Shown here: positions 6,578-15,545 of the stretch, in pieces | Layout: each line of letters starts with the position of its first letter | Numbering within the stretch: position 1 is the first letter of the stretch | IMG/VR virus record: IMGVR_UViG_3300045999_002012 | Coordinates: 1-24,076 of that record | Length of the DNA: 24,076 nt | Direction: 5' to 3' (one strand) | Source of the DNA: a virus | The notes under the pieces: generated by a model | Told to the model about the DNA's origin: nothing | The model's database searches: none | The model's input: the letters and a program-made list of their open reading frames with translations, nothing else | Made by a program: the position numbers and the translations under genes

Positions 6578-9520
6578 ATGGCATCTACGCTTCCTCCGCT
6601 ACTTATCCAACTAGTAGCCGATGTAAGTCAGTTAAAGACAGGCCTTGCTCAAGCACAGTCCGCGATCAAGGGCGTAGATGACAATGTAAAAAAGAGCAGC
6701 ACAGGCATGAGCAACTTTGTGGGCAACCTCAAGAAGGTTGGCGCTGCACTTGGTACCACATTTGCGGCTTCTCAAGTTGCCGCATTTGCTAAAGAGTCGA
6801 TCATGGCCGCAAGTAACATGGCCGAGTCCTTGTCTAAAGTGCAGGTTGTATTTGGTGAGGGCTCGGCCGAAGTCGAGGCCTTTGGTAAAAGCGCTGCGCA
6901 GAACTTAGGTATCTCAAACCAGGCTGCTCTCGAAGCGGCTGGAACTTACGGCAACTTATTCCAGGCATTTGGCTTGGGACAAGCAGAGTCGCAAAAGATG
7001 TCTACCAGCCTTGTTCAATTGGCTGCGGACATGGCATCGTTTAACAACACATCCATCGATCAAGCCATCACCGCTTTGCGTTCAGGTTTATCAGGTGAAA
7101 CAGAACCTCTCAAGCGGTTCGGTGTTGCCCTTTCAGAAGTTCGTCTGAAAGAGGAAGCCCTGCGAATGGGTCTGATTAAAACAACAAGTGGAACTCTGCC
7201 TGTTGCGATCAAATCTCAGGCGGCCTACTCATTGATCCTGAAAGACACGGCTTTGGCGCAAGGCGACTACGCCCGCACCGCCGATGGAACCGCTAACACG
7301 ATGAAAACCCTGCAAGCCAAAATGGAGGATGCAAAGGTCGCACTTGGCGATGCTTTGATGCCAGCCTTCCGTGGGCTGTTGAAAATATTAGACCTGCTCA
7401 TTCCTGTGCTTACCAAGGTTGGCGAGTTCTTTAAGGAGAACCAGGCCGAGGTCAAAGCCTTTGCGATCACCGTGGGTGTGTTAGGCGCTGCTTGGGGTGC
7501 ATACACGGTCATTATAAAAGCCGCGATTATCCAGCAGAAAATACTCAACCTAGTTCAGAAACTGAACCCGATCGGCTTGATTGTGATCGCCGTGGGACTT
7601 CTTGTTGCTGCGATGGTGAAACTATGGAATAGCAACGAGGCCTTTAGAAAAGCCGTGATCGCGGTGGCCAAAGTCGCTCTCAATGCCTTTGCCGCAATTA
7701 TTCCTATGGTTGGGGAGGTCTTTGAAGCAATCATGAAAGTGGTAACAGGGCCTTTGCGTGCCTTTTTGACCGCGCTTTCTAAACTTCCAGGAGTTGGTAA
7801 ATATGCCAAGGCTGGCCTGGACATTATGAATAAAGGTTTGAACGGCATCAGCGACTTTGCTAAGTCTGCGGCAAATAAAGCCAAGGAACTCTCCGCTGGC
7901 CTAGACAAGATGGGCGCTGCTGCTGAAAAGAATGGCAAGAAGGTAGACAAAGCAACCAAAGGTGCAAAAGATAAGCCAGGCGGTGTTGATCCAAAAACAG
8001 CAGAAGCGGCCAAGAAAGCGGCTGATGAAGCAAAAGAACGCGCCGAAAAGATGCTGGACATTGAGACGGATTTCATTAACAAGTCGATTGACGCGCATGA
8101 AAAGTATCAAGAAAAGGTGGCTGATTTACACAAAGCCTACGGAGAGGCAATCGCCGAGGCTGAGGAAGCCGATCGCGAACGCCGCGAGGATGCGCAAAAG
8201 ACTTACAACGCTGCCGTTGAGGATGCCCAAAAGGTTCACACCCAGGCTATGGTGGACATTGCCAAAGATTACGCAAAGAAAACTGCTGAGATCGAAGCAA
8301 CTCTCCAAAGAAAAATTGTAGATCTTAAAAAAGCAGCGGCTGATAAGTCGGCCGATTTACGCGCCAAGGCTTCTGAAAAAGAAGCATCTATCATTCAGCA
8401 ATCCGTTAACCGCCTACGCGATGCTTTTGCATCAGGCACATCATTCAGTTTGACCGAGGCTTTTAAGGGCAAGACTTCAGGCGGCTTGTTAGATCAAATG
8501 AAAAAGGAACTCAACGAAGCCAAGAAACTACAAGAGGGCGCTGCCTTCCTTGCGGGCCAAGGCTACGCTCAGACCTTTATCGAGCAGGTGGTGAAGGCTG
8601 GGCCTGAAGTCGGTAATCAGATGATCGATGAGTTAAAGAAATCCTCACCTGAACAACAGAAAGAAATACAAGACACCTTTATGAGCCTGGAGTCCATCCA
8701 GGACACAGGCTTAGACGCTTTGGCTAAATCCATGAGCAACGGAGCCAATCTTGCGACCTCTGAGTTGCGCCAGGCTTACGATCAAGTGGCAATTGATCTC
8801 AAGGAGTCTTTGGCAGAAGTTGATCGCGAATTGCTGGCTTCTTTGGCCGAGGCTCAGTCTGAATACACGATGGCAATGGAAGCGGCAAAGGCGGACCGAG
8901 ATGCTCGTATGTTGGAAGCCTCTAATGCATTACAAACCGCAATTGCAGAAGCCAAGGCTCGCCTTGAGACTTCTCTTGCCGAGTCCGCTGCGATATTAAA
9001 GAAGGCCCGCGAGGAAGCCCAAAAGAAACTCAATGAAGGATTAGCCGAAGCGCAAAAGGTTCTACAGAAATCTCTGCTTGATGCTCAACTAGCCTACGAG
9101 AAAGCCATCGATCAAATCGCTGCATCAACTGCTGCAAAGTTGGCCGCTCTTAAAGCGCAACTTGCGTCTGTGGCTGCCGCAACCGCTGCCCTTCAGTCCG
9201 CACAGTCCGCTTACGCTTCAACTGCCGCTGCTGGCGGAACCAAAACTGCAACCTATGGCGGCGGCGCTATTACTTCAACTATTCCTGTGGTTACAGGCGG
9301 AACAACCACAAACATTGCTCAAACTTTTAACACAACAAAGGTTGATCCATCTGATGTTCACCTTGCTACTGTTAGCGCAATTAAGTATGGAGAAGCCGTG
9401 ACCGTTAATACAACAACCCTGGCAGGAATTATGGCTGCAAGCGGAACCACATCTACTGCTTCAAAAACCAGCGTGCCTAGAGGCGCTGGCGGCGGCCGCT
9501 ACGGTTTGGTGATCGACTAA
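6578..9520 (+). CDS. Tape measure protein
   Basis: A 980-residue protein, the longest in the window, directly after the tail chaperone region. It sets tail length and is ejected with the DNA. The N-terminal part (to about residue 285) resembles the tail tape measure domain (VADVSQLKTGLAQAQSAIKG; SGLSGETEPLKRFGVALS). Residues about 288-347 hold hydrophobic stretches (AFAITVGVLGAAWGAYTVII and IGLIVIAVGLLVAAMV) that could insert in the host membrane. Two long Ala/Glu/Lys-rich coiled-coil tracts (about 440-605 and 725-885) follow, with a Gly/Thr-rich end. No lysozyme or peptidase domain is visible. The start follows GAGGGGATAAGAG. The stop overlaps the next ATG (TAATG). Confidence 0.92.
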   Translation: MASTLPPLLIQLVADVSQLKTGLAQAQSAIKGVDDNVKKSSTGMSNFVGNLKKVGAALGTTFAASQVAAFAKESIMAASNMAESLSKVQVVFGEGSAEVEAFGKSAAQNLGISNQAALEAAGTYGNLFQAFGLGQAESQKMSTSLVQLAADMASFNNTSIDQAITALRSGLSGETEPLKRFGVALSEVRLKEEALRMGLIKTTSGTLPVAIKSQAAYSLILKDTALAQGDYARTADGTANTMKTLQAKMEDAKVALGDALMPAFRGLLKILDLLIPVLTKVGEFFKENQAEVKAFAITVGVLGAAWGAYTVIIKAAIIQQKILNLVQKLNPIGLIVIAVGLLVAAMVKLWNSNEAFRKAVIAVAKVALNAFAAIIPMVGEVFEAIMKVVTGPLRAFLTALSKLPGVGKYAKAGLDIMNKGLNGISDFAKSAANKAKELSAGLDKMGAAAEKNGKKVDKATKGAKDKPGGVDPKTAEAAKKAADEAKERAEKMLDIETDFINKSIDAHEKYQEKVADLHKAYGEAIAEAEEADRERREDAQKTYNAAVEDAQKVHTQAMVDIAKDYAKKTAEIEATLQRKIVDLKKAAADKSADLRAKASEKEASIIQQSVNRLRDAFASGTSFSLTEAFKGKTSGGLLDQMKKELNEAKKLQEGAAFLAGQGYAQTFIEQVVKAGPEVGNQMIDELKKSSPEQQKEIQDTFMSLESIQDTGLDALAKSMSNGANLATSELRQAYDQVAIDLKESLAEVDRELLASLAEAQSEYTMAMEAAKADRDARMLEASNALQTAIAEAKARLETSLAESAAILKKAREEAQKKLNEGLAEAQKVLQKSLLDAQLAYEKAIDQIAASTAAKLAALKAQLASVAAATAALQSAQSAYASTAAAGGTKTATYGGGAITSTIPVVTGGTTTNIAQTFNTTKVDPSDVHLATVSAIKYGEAVTVNTTTLAGIMAASGTTSTASKTSVPRGAGGGRYGLVID

Positions 9521-10383
9521 TGCCAGCCGTAATTGCCAATTATTCGTTCTCATTTAACAACCAGGTCTTTGGCGGAACTGGATCGCCTTACCAAATCTTG
9601 AGCGTGGATGGCTTGGAAGGCTTGCCCGCCATTCGATCCCAAGATGACAACCGAGGCTACGCAGACGGTATGTTCTCGGGCCGCGACTTCTTGGGCGGCC
9701 GTTATATTTCCATGATCGTTCAGGTCTTGGGAAACGCTCAGGGATCGGCCCAGGCTAATCTGAACGCTTTACAGTTGGCCCTCTTGCCCCAGGCAAGCGG
9801 CACTACGCCCCTTTACTTTATCTTGTCAAACGCAGCAGGGGAGCAAGTCATAAACGCCCGCGTACGCGGCTTGAGCGCCTCTGTGGACCCCAACTACACC
9901 TACGGCTACATCGTTGCCCAGGTCAATTTCTTTTGCCCTGATCCACGGTATTACGACTCCAATATTCAGACCGCTACCCTAAATTACACTCCGCCTGGTG
10001 GCCGCACTTATAACCGCGTTTATAACCTGGTCTACGGTGGCGGATCGGTATTAATTACAACCAACATTGAAAACAACGGCTGGACTGCAACCTACCCAAC
10101 AATCGTGTTGAACGGTCCGATCATCAACCCGATCCTTGGCAACCAAACCGAAGGCTTGGCTTTGAACTTTACTTGCTCATTGACCAACACGGACTATTTA
10201 ACAATTGACTTATACAATAAGTTAATAACTTTGAACGGAAACCCTGCTCGAAACTTGCTGGCTTCGGGTCAATGGTTCTCTGCACAACCAGGGACTAACT
10301 TGTTCTACCTAACAGGCAACGCAGGTAGTACAGTAGTGGGTGTGACAGGTGCGACCGTGACTTGGCAATCGGCTTACATTTAG
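9520..10383 (+). CDS. Distal tail protein (Dit-like)
   Basis: A 287-residue protein immediately downstream of the tape measure gene, the canonical place for Dit, which forms the ring linking tail tube to baseplate. The N-terminal domain (YSFSFNNQVFGGTGSPYQIL, then GLPAIRSQDDNRGYADGMF and GGRYISMIVQVLG) and the segment YIVAQVNFFCPDPRYYDSN near residues 125-150 match the N-terminal belt domain of siphophage Dit proteins. The C-terminal half, with LALNFTCSLTNTDYLTIDLYN and TLNGNP, is the usual galectin-like beta domain. The ATG overlaps the tape measure stop. Confidence 0.8.
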   Translation: MPAVIANYSFSFNNQVFGGTGSPYQILSVDGLEGLPAIRSQDDNRGYADGMFSGRDFLGGRYISMIVQVLGNAQGSAQANLNALQLALLPQASGTTPLYFILSNAAGEQVINARVRGLSASVDPNYTYGYIVAQVNFFCPDPRYYDSNIQTATLNYTPPGGRTYNRVYNLVYGGGSVLITTNIENNGWTATYPTIVLNGPIINPILGNQTEGLALNFTCSLTNTDYLTIDLYNKLITLNGNPARNLLASGQWFSAQPGTNLFYLTGNAGSTVVGVTGATVTWQSAYI

Positions 10384-10391
10384 GAGAATAA

Positions 10392-11300
10392 ATGACAGTT
10401 AGAACCCCGCCCAGTTGGTTACAGAATGGATCGCACCCTGCTGAGAATGATCGCCTAACAACCCAGGCGCTTTGGGCTACCACAGGTATTATCAACAGCG
10501 CTTCTTTACTTGTTCATCAAAACACTCCTGCGGGTCTTTCTGTTGTTGTCGACTCAGGTTGGGCCGCAATCGTTGGAACTACGCAAGCCAACATGGGAAC
10601 TTATGTAACCTACAACGATGCAAGCGTTGTTCTTTCTTTGAACACAGCCGATCCAACCAACCCACGCATTGACCTTATTTGCGCAACTGTAAATGATGCG
10701 TATTACACAGGTTCGCTAAACAATGTGGTGCTTCAGGTTGTTGCGGGAACTCCTGCTGGATCTCCTGTTGCCCCAGCCCTTCCAGCCAACTCAATCTCGC
10801 TCGCAACTGTGGCCGTTGGTGCGGGCGCAACTGCTATTACAAACGCAAACATCACCGACACTCGCGTTTTGGTTACAACTAACATTCCTGAGTCGGGCGA
10901 CATCAGCGCAGTCAACGCTGGCACAGGTCTTTCAGGTGGTGGGTCAAGCGGATCTGTAACTTTGGCTTTAGATTACAAAGCGGCCACAACACTAACAATT
11001 AACGCACAAACAGGGACAACCTACACAACGGTTGCGGCAGACGCTTCTGCAAAGTTAGTAACTCTAACTAATGCTTCCGCAATAGCCGTAACAATTGCTC
11101 CAAGTTTGTATGCCGTTGGCGAGCAGATCAACTTTGCTCAACTCGGCGCTGGTCAAGTTACATTCCAAGGCGGCGCAGGTGTCACAGTTGTTTCAACTGG
11201 AGCAACTGCTGCTACCCCTAAGTTAAGAGTTCAATACTCAACGGCCACGGCCATTTGCACAGCCAGCAACACATGGTTAGTTGTGGGTGACATTGCATGA
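10392..11300 (+). CDS. Minor tail protein, modular (adhesin cassette gene 1)
   Basis: A 302-residue protein. The N-terminal domain (WLQNGSHPAENDRLTTQALW at about 9-28, then GLSVVVDSGWAAIVGTTQ and ANITDTRV) is of a type found in actinophage minor tail proteins near the baseplate. A linker (GDISAVNAGTGLSGGGSSG, about 177-195) leads to a C-terminal beta module of about 100 residues ending in KLRVQYSTATAI and WLVVGDIA. The linker and C-terminal module recur in the gene at 11551, so they are exchangeable parts. The ATG follows TAGGAGAATAA. The stop overlaps the next ATG (ATGA). It is likely part of the tail tip or fibre base. Confidence 0.65.
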   Translation: MTVRTPPSWLQNGSHPAENDRLTTQALWATTGIINSASLLVHQNTPAGLSVVVDSGWAAIVGTTQANMGTYVTYNDASVVLSLNTADPTNPRIDLICATVNDAYYTGSLNNVVLQVVAGTPAGSPVAPALPANSISLATVAVGAGATAITNANITDTRVLVTTNIPESGDISAVNAGTGLSGGGSSGSVTLALDYKAATTLTINAQTGTTYTTVAADASAKLVTLTNASAIAVTIAPSLYAVGEQINFAQLGAGQVTFQGGAGVTVVSTGATAATPKLRVQYSTATAICTASNTWLVVGDIA

Positions 11301-11551
11301 GCCGCCTTGCTTTAACCCCTACAAATGTTCCTGTTTCAGCCACGGACATTTCAATCCCAACTCTTAGGGCTGGCGATCTTTACTACAACACAACCGAAGG
11401 CTTAAAGGTTTATACAGGTTCAGCCTGGTCTGCCATGGGCGTTCCGCCGTTGACTGAAGTAGATGCGGGTGTGTTTGATAGCATTGCCCCTTATAATGGT
11501 GGCGATCCAACAACGACTTCAACGCAAAGCATAATTGGAGGTACTCCCTGA
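11297..11551 (+). CDS. Small tail-tip protein (adhesin cassette gene 2)
   Basis: An 84-residue protein joined by four-base overlap to the gene before and by TGATG overlap to the one after. The central segment (RAGDLYYNTTEGLKVYTGSA, residues about 24-43) is a common small beta motif in phage fibre proteins; a related segment occurs near residue 45 of the protein at 17236. It has too few residues to be an adhesin alone, so a connector or trimerisation role is possible. Confidence 0.6.
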   Translation: MSRLALTPTNVPVSATDISIPTLRAGDLYYNTTEGLKVYTGSAWSAMGVPPLTEVDAGVFDSIAPYNGGDPTTTSTQSIIGGTP

Positions 11552-12204
11552 TGGCAGTTGTAACGCAAATTCAAGTACGCAGGGGAACGGCCGCTCAATG
11601 GACTTCCACTAACCCAACGCTGGCTGCTGGTGAGTTTGGCTTTGAGACTGACACAAACAAACTGAAGTGCGGCAACGGATCTACCGTTTGGAACTCTTTA
11701 ACTTACATTAACAACGATGGTGACATTACAGGCGTGACCGCTGGAACTGGTATTTCAGGTGGGGGAACAAGCGGAACCGTCACAGTTTCTATTGACACTT
11801 CTGTAACCGCTGATTTATCAACAGCACAAACACTAACTAACAAGACTTTAACAACACCAACTCTAAGTGATCCAAAAATCAACCTGGCTTTTGATGCACA
11901 AACTGGCACAACTTACACAACTGTTCTAAACGATAACGGCCAAGTTGTGACCATGAACAACGCTTCGGCTAACACGCTGTCTATTCCAACCAACGCTTCA
12001 GTTGCTTATCCAATCGGAACACAAATAAATGTGCTGCAAATTGGAGCGGGGCAAACAACAATCCAGGCGGTCACAAGCGGAACAACAACTATTCTTTCAA
12101 CAGGCGCTGCGGCAGCCGCTCCTAAATTACGCGCTCGCTACAGCATGGCCACTTGCATAAAGTCGGCAACCGACACTTGGTATGTTGTGGGAGACATCGC
12201 ATGA
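11551..12204 (+). CDS. Tail fibre-type protein (adhesin cassette gene 3)
   Basis: A 217-residue protein. Residues about 3-50 hold the common phage fibre motif (IQVRRGTAAQWTSTNPTLAA, GEFGFETDTNKLKCGNG, TVWNSL), a repeat-type beta segment in many tail fibres. A linker (GDITGVTAGTGISGGGTSG) and a C-terminal beta module ending KLRARYSMAT and WYVVGDIA match the same parts of the gene at 10392. A short TLTNKTLTTPTLSDPKI segment between them is another well-known phage fibre motif. The gene ends with an ATGA overlap to the next gene. Receptor binding or fibre-shaft function is inferred. Confidence 0.7.
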   Translation: MAVVTQIQVRRGTAAQWTSTNPTLAAGEFGFETDTNKLKCGNGSTVWNSLTYINNDGDITGVTAGTGISGGGTSGTVTVSIDTSVTADLSTAQTLTNKTLTTPTLSDPKINLAFDAQTGTTYTTVLNDNGQVVTMNNASANTLSIPTNASVAYPIGTQINVLQIGAGQTTIQAVTSGTTTILSTGAAAAAPKLRARYSMATCIKSATDTWYVVGDIA

Positions 12205-12749
12205 GTCCAGTCTTAGGAATTATTGCCTCATCTAATCAGCAAGGCCGTGGTGGTGTTGTTGGTTCGTACGATGCTTTGGCTTCTTTTACCGTTCCTTCAG
12301 GTGGTCTTGCGTCAATAACTTTTGCAGGTATACCGACAGGTTATCGACATTTACAATTAAGAACATTTGTTCAACAAGCATCAAGCGGTGGATATGTTGA
12401 AATTCTTTTAAGCAATGCAACTTTTAATTATAGGCACTGGGTCTTTGGTAATGGAAGCGGTACTGCTTCTGCTGGCGCAGACACAACAAATGCGCCTGGT
12501 GTTTTTTCTACCGCTTTTTCAACTATAAATAATGGATTTGCTGGTTCTGTATTTGATATTTTAGATTATGCAACTACTAAGAATAAAACCACGCGTTCTT
12601 TAGGCGGTGCAGATAGCAATGGTTCGGGTTCGATGTATTTAATGTCAGGATTGTATACTTCTACAGGTCCAGTCACATCTATTACATTAAATGCTATTGT
12701 GCAAAACTTCACACAATTTTCTCGCTTCTCATTATACGGAGTGAAATAA
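12201..12749 (+). CDS. Putative receptor-binding domain protein, short paralogue (adhesin cassette gene 4)
   Basis: A 182-residue protein. I place the start at ATG 12201, which overlaps the previous stop (ATGA), not at an in-frame ATG at 12153 that lies inside the previous gene. It is beta-rich (SITFAGIPTGYRHLQLRTFV), has a central VFDILDYATTKNKTT segment, and ends PVTSITLNAI and FSRFSLYGVK. The same pattern forms the N-terminal domains of the next two proteins (MDYSN and TSITITAEA with FSLYGIA), so this is a single-domain member of a three-gene paralogous set without the glycine-rich tail. The region is visibly more AT-rich than the genes around it. Function in binding host surface is inferred. 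Confidence 0.65.
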   Translation: MSPVLGIIASSNQQGRGGVVGSYDALASFTVPSGGLASITFAGIPTGYRHLQLRTFVQQASSGGYVEILLSNATFNYRHWVFGNGSGTASAGADTTNAPGVFSTAFSTINNGFAGSVFDILDYATTKNKTTRSLGGADSNGSGSMYLMSGLYTSTGPVTSITLNAIVQNFTQFSRFSLYGVK

Positions 12750-12750
12750 C

Positions 12751-14121
12751 ATGGCTACTAATACTTATGTTGCTTTAGACACACAGACAATTGTTGGCAC
12801 ATCCACCACTTCAATTACTTTCACAGGTATAAGCGGTGCATACACTGATTTACGATTGATTATAAATTCTCAAAATCAGAACAGCACAAATCAACCTTAC
12901 ATTCAATTTAACTCAGATACTGGCACAGGCACAACCAATTATTCAACAACATCTGTACAAGGCAATGGATCAACAACTGCTTCCAATCGCCACACAAACA
13001 ACATAGGTTGGTATCCAGTTCCAGGTCCAGGAGTTGGAACTACAGGTAACTTTCAACCTTGGATTGTTGAAATTATGGATTACAGCAACACCACAACATT
13101 CAAAAGCGGGCAAAGCAGATTTAATAACTCGGCATCTATTCTTTCTATGAATAGTCATTTATGGCGCAGCACAGCAGCAATCACTTCTATCACTATTACC
13201 GCAGAAGCGGGCGCTGGATACCTAGTGCCAAATTCCACATTTTCTTTGTATGGTATTGCTGCTGCTTCTGCTGCAAGTCCTAAAGCGACAGGCGGAACTA
13301 TTTACGAAGATTCTACTTATTGGTATCACGCATTTGCATCATCAGGAACATTTACACCTAATCAGGCACTAACTTGCGATTACTTAGTAGTTGCAGGAGG
13401 CGGCGGCGGAGGCTCGCACAACAGCAATTTAGGAGGCTCCTCAGGCGGCGGTGCGGGCGGTTTACGCTCGACTGTAACTGCAACAGGTGGCGGTGGATCG
13501 CTTGAGTCACCATTATCTTTAATTGCGACTGCTTACGCCGTAACAGTTGGCGCTGGTGGTGCTGGCGCAGCAGGATCAGCCGCAGACGGCTCTGTTGGTA
13601 ACAATTCTGTTTTATCAACGATCACTTCTGCTGGCGGCGGAATAGGCAGAAAATACACTGGTCCTAAATTTGTGGGTGGTGATGGTGGTTCGGGTGGTGG
13701 CGGTTCAGGATATTCCGCAGCGCCAAGCGGTGTTGTAAACCCTGGCGGTGCTGCAACACCAGCAGGACAAGGTTATGCGGGCGGCGGCGGTTGGTATAGC
13801 ACATCGGTCGACCCACGCGGCGGTGGAGGCGGCGGAGCAGGTTCCGTTGGCGGAACTGCAAGTGACAGCGCATTTGGTGTTGGCGGAAGCGGTCTTGCTG
13901 TTGCGATCACTGGTAATTTGGTGACTTATGCAGGTGGTGGTGCTGGACCAGGTTGGACAACTAGCGTTCCTGGCGGTTCAGGTGGCGGCGGAGCGGGTAT
14001 TTACAACGGAATAGGTGTTGCAGGTGCTGCTGGTCTTGGTGCGGGTGGCGGCGGCGGAAGCACACCAGGCGGCGGTAACGGTGGATCAGGCGTTGTTATT
14101 ATCAGATACTTAAAGGCATAA
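12751..14121 (+). CDS. Tail adhesin with long glycine-rich C-terminal domain (adhesin cassette gene 5)
   Basis: A 456-residue protein. Residues about 1-170 are a beta domain paralogous to the previous protein and end in FSLYGIA. A joining segment (YWYHAFASSGTFTPNQALTC) leads to DYLVVAGGGGGG at about 210, where a glycine-rich domain of about 245 residues begins, with many GGGG runs and GGAG/GGSG repeats. It ends GGSGVVIIRYLKA. This architecture is known from phage tail proteins with a Gly-rich domain; polyglycine-II sandwiches of this composition form the host-binding tip of the Salmonella phage S16 adhesin. Receptor binding is therefore likely but unproven. An AAGGAGATC site for the next gene directly follows the stop. 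Confidence 0.72.
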   Translation: MATNTYVALDTQTIVGTSTTSITFTGISGAYTDLRLIINSQNQNSTNQPYIQFNSDTGTGTTNYSTTSVQGNGSTTASNRHTNNIGWYPVPGPGVGTTGNFQPWIVEIMDYSNTTTFKSGQSRFNNSASILSMNSHLWRSTAAITSITITAEAGAGYLVPNSTFSLYGIAAASAASPKATGGTIYEDSTYWYHAFASSGTFTPNQALTCDYLVVAGGGGGGSHNSNLGGSSGGGAGGLRSTVTATGGGGSLESPLSLIATAYAVTVGAGGAGAAGSAADGSVGNNSVLSTITSAGGGIGRKYTGPKFVGGDGGSGGGGSGYSAAPSGVVNPGGAATPAGQGYAGGGGWYSTSVDPRGGGGGGAGSVGGTASDSAFGVGGSGLAVAITGNLVTYAGGGAGPGWTTSVPGGSGGGGAGIYNGIGVAGAAGLGAGGGGGSTPGGGNGGSGVVIIRYLKA

Positions 14122-14132
14122 AGGAGATCATC

Positions 14133-15536
14133 ATGCCAGCAAATTATGTTCTCTTAGAAGAAGTCACATTAAGTATTGATACCGCATCAGTGATTTTAGA
14201 TAACATTCCTCAAACTGGTTATACAGATTTGATTGTAATATGCAGCACGCGTTCCTCGGCAAGTGCTTCTGCTTGGTCAGACATTATTATCAAACCAAAC
14301 AATTCAACTACTGGAATTTCAACAAGAGTTTTATACGGCACTGGTTCAACGGCTGCATCAACTACTTTTACTACTGGTATTCCCGCAGTAGGAGAAGGTA
14401 ATGCAGGAACAACAAACACATTTGGAAATACAGAAGTTTACATTCCGAATTACGCATCTTCTAATTTCAAATCATTTTCTGCAAACTCTGTTTCTGAAAA
14501 TAATGCTATCTCATCACTTAATCAAATAGGTACAATGCTGTGGTCTAATACATCAGCAATTACTTCATTAGTTTTCACAGATTTTGCAGGTGGTAATTTT
14601 GTAACAGGATCAACATTTTCACTTTACGGCGTAGCCGCATTAGGAACCACTCCTGTCATTATTCCTAAAGCATCAGGTGGAGATATTGTCACTAATGATG
14701 GTACTTATTGGTACCACGCTTTCTTAACATCGGGAGTGTTCACACCTGCTTTAGCGTTAAGTTGTGATGCTCTTGTTGTTGCGGGTGGCGGCGGCGGAGG
14801 TTGGAACTTAGGTGCGGGCGGCGGTGCGGGCGGACTTGTTTACACAACTCAATTGATACCTGCCACATCGCAAGCCATCACTATTGGCGCAGGTGGAACT
14901 GCTGGATTTCTTTCTTACGCAGAAGCAACAGCAGGAGGTAATTCGACAGTTGGATCATTGATAACTGCAAACGGCGGAGGTCGTGGAGGTTCAAGTTCCA
15001 GCACAGAGTCAATTCGTCTTGGTGGCGCTGGTGGTTCTGCTGGCGGTTCTGATGGGTATGCACCTGCGACTGGGACAACCACATTGACTGCTGGAGTAAA
15101 TCCAAGTCCTGCGGGTCAAGGTAACGCAGGTGGCGGCGCTTACGGAAATAACCTAGCGCCTTATGGAAATGGAAATGCTGGCGGTGGCGGTGGAGCGGGC
15201 GCTCCAGGTGGAACTGGATCAAACGGAAGCCCATGGCAAGGCGGTAATGGTGGTAACGGACTTGCCTATAACGCTTTTGGTGCGGCCACATCTACTGGAC
15301 AACTTTCAAGCGGCAGTTACTATTATGCTGGAGGCGGTGGTGGCGCAAGCCTTTCAACAGGAACACAACCAACTGGAGGTCTAGGTGGCGGCGGCTTAGG
15401 CGGCCGTGACGGTAATGAATTTCCAACTGCTGGAACCGCAAACACAGGTGGTGGCGGTGGTGGTTCACGCGGAAATAACGGTAATGGAACCAATGGTGGT
15501 TCGGGCATAGTCATTATTAGATACACTGTGGCATAA
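14133..15536 (+). CDS. Tail adhesin with long glycine-rich C-terminal domain, second copy (adhesin cassette gene 6)
   Basis: A 467-residue paralogue of the previous protein, in the same order: N-terminal beta domain ending FSLYGVAALG (about 165-174), a joining segment (YWYHAFLTSGVFTPALALSC), DALVVAGGGGGG, about 240 residues of Gly-rich sequence, and GGSGIVIIRYTVA at the end. The N-terminal domain and the Gly-rich loops differ clearly from copy one while the joints and the C-terminus are conserved. This is the pattern expected from duplication followed by diversification for different receptors. It has a strong AAGGAGATC ribosome site, and an almost identical one precedes the gene after it. 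Confidence 0.72.
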   Translation: MPANYVLLEEVTLSIDTASVILDNIPQTGYTDLIVICSTRSSASASAWSDIIIKPNNSTTGISTRVLYGTGSTAASTTFTTGIPAVGEGNAGTTNTFGNTEVYIPNYASSNFKSFSANSVSENNAISSLNQIGTMLWSNTSAITSLVFTDFAGGNFVTGSTFSLYGVAALGTTPVIIPKASGGDIVTNDGTYWYHAFLTSGVFTPALALSCDALVVAGGGGGGWNLGAGGGAGGLVYTTQLIPATSQAITIGAGGTAGFLSYAEATAGGNSTVGSLITANGGGRGGSSSSTESIRLGGAGGSAGGSDGYAPATGTTTLTAGVNPSPAGQGNAGGGAYGNNLAPYGNGNAGGGGGAGAPGGTGSNGSPWQGGNGGNGLAYNAFGAATSTGQLSSGSYYYAGGGGGASLSTGTQPTGGLGGGGLGGRDGNEFPTAGTANTGGGGGGSRGNNGNGTNGGSGIVIIRYTVA

Positions 15537-15545
15537 GGAGATCAC

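Noticed and set aside
7555-8082. Minus-strand open frame of 175 codons opposite the tape measure gene
   Set aside because: It is a shadow of the Ala/Lys-rich coding sequence; Ser/Ala/Phe-rich composition and lack of any start signal make it implausible.
12153-12200. In-frame upstream start for the gene at 12201
   Set aside because: It lies inside the previous gene, and the ATG at 12201 has the same ATGA overlap as neighbouring genes.
13380-14110. Glycine-codon runs considered as a DNA repeat array or CRISPR-like element
   Set aside because: The repeats have no fixed length or spacer pattern and are explained by the glycine-rich protein domain.
14881-15291. Minus-strand open frames opposite the glycine-rich domains
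   Set aside because: His/Gln/Arg/Leu or Pro-rich low-complexity translations arise from the complement of glycine codon runs.
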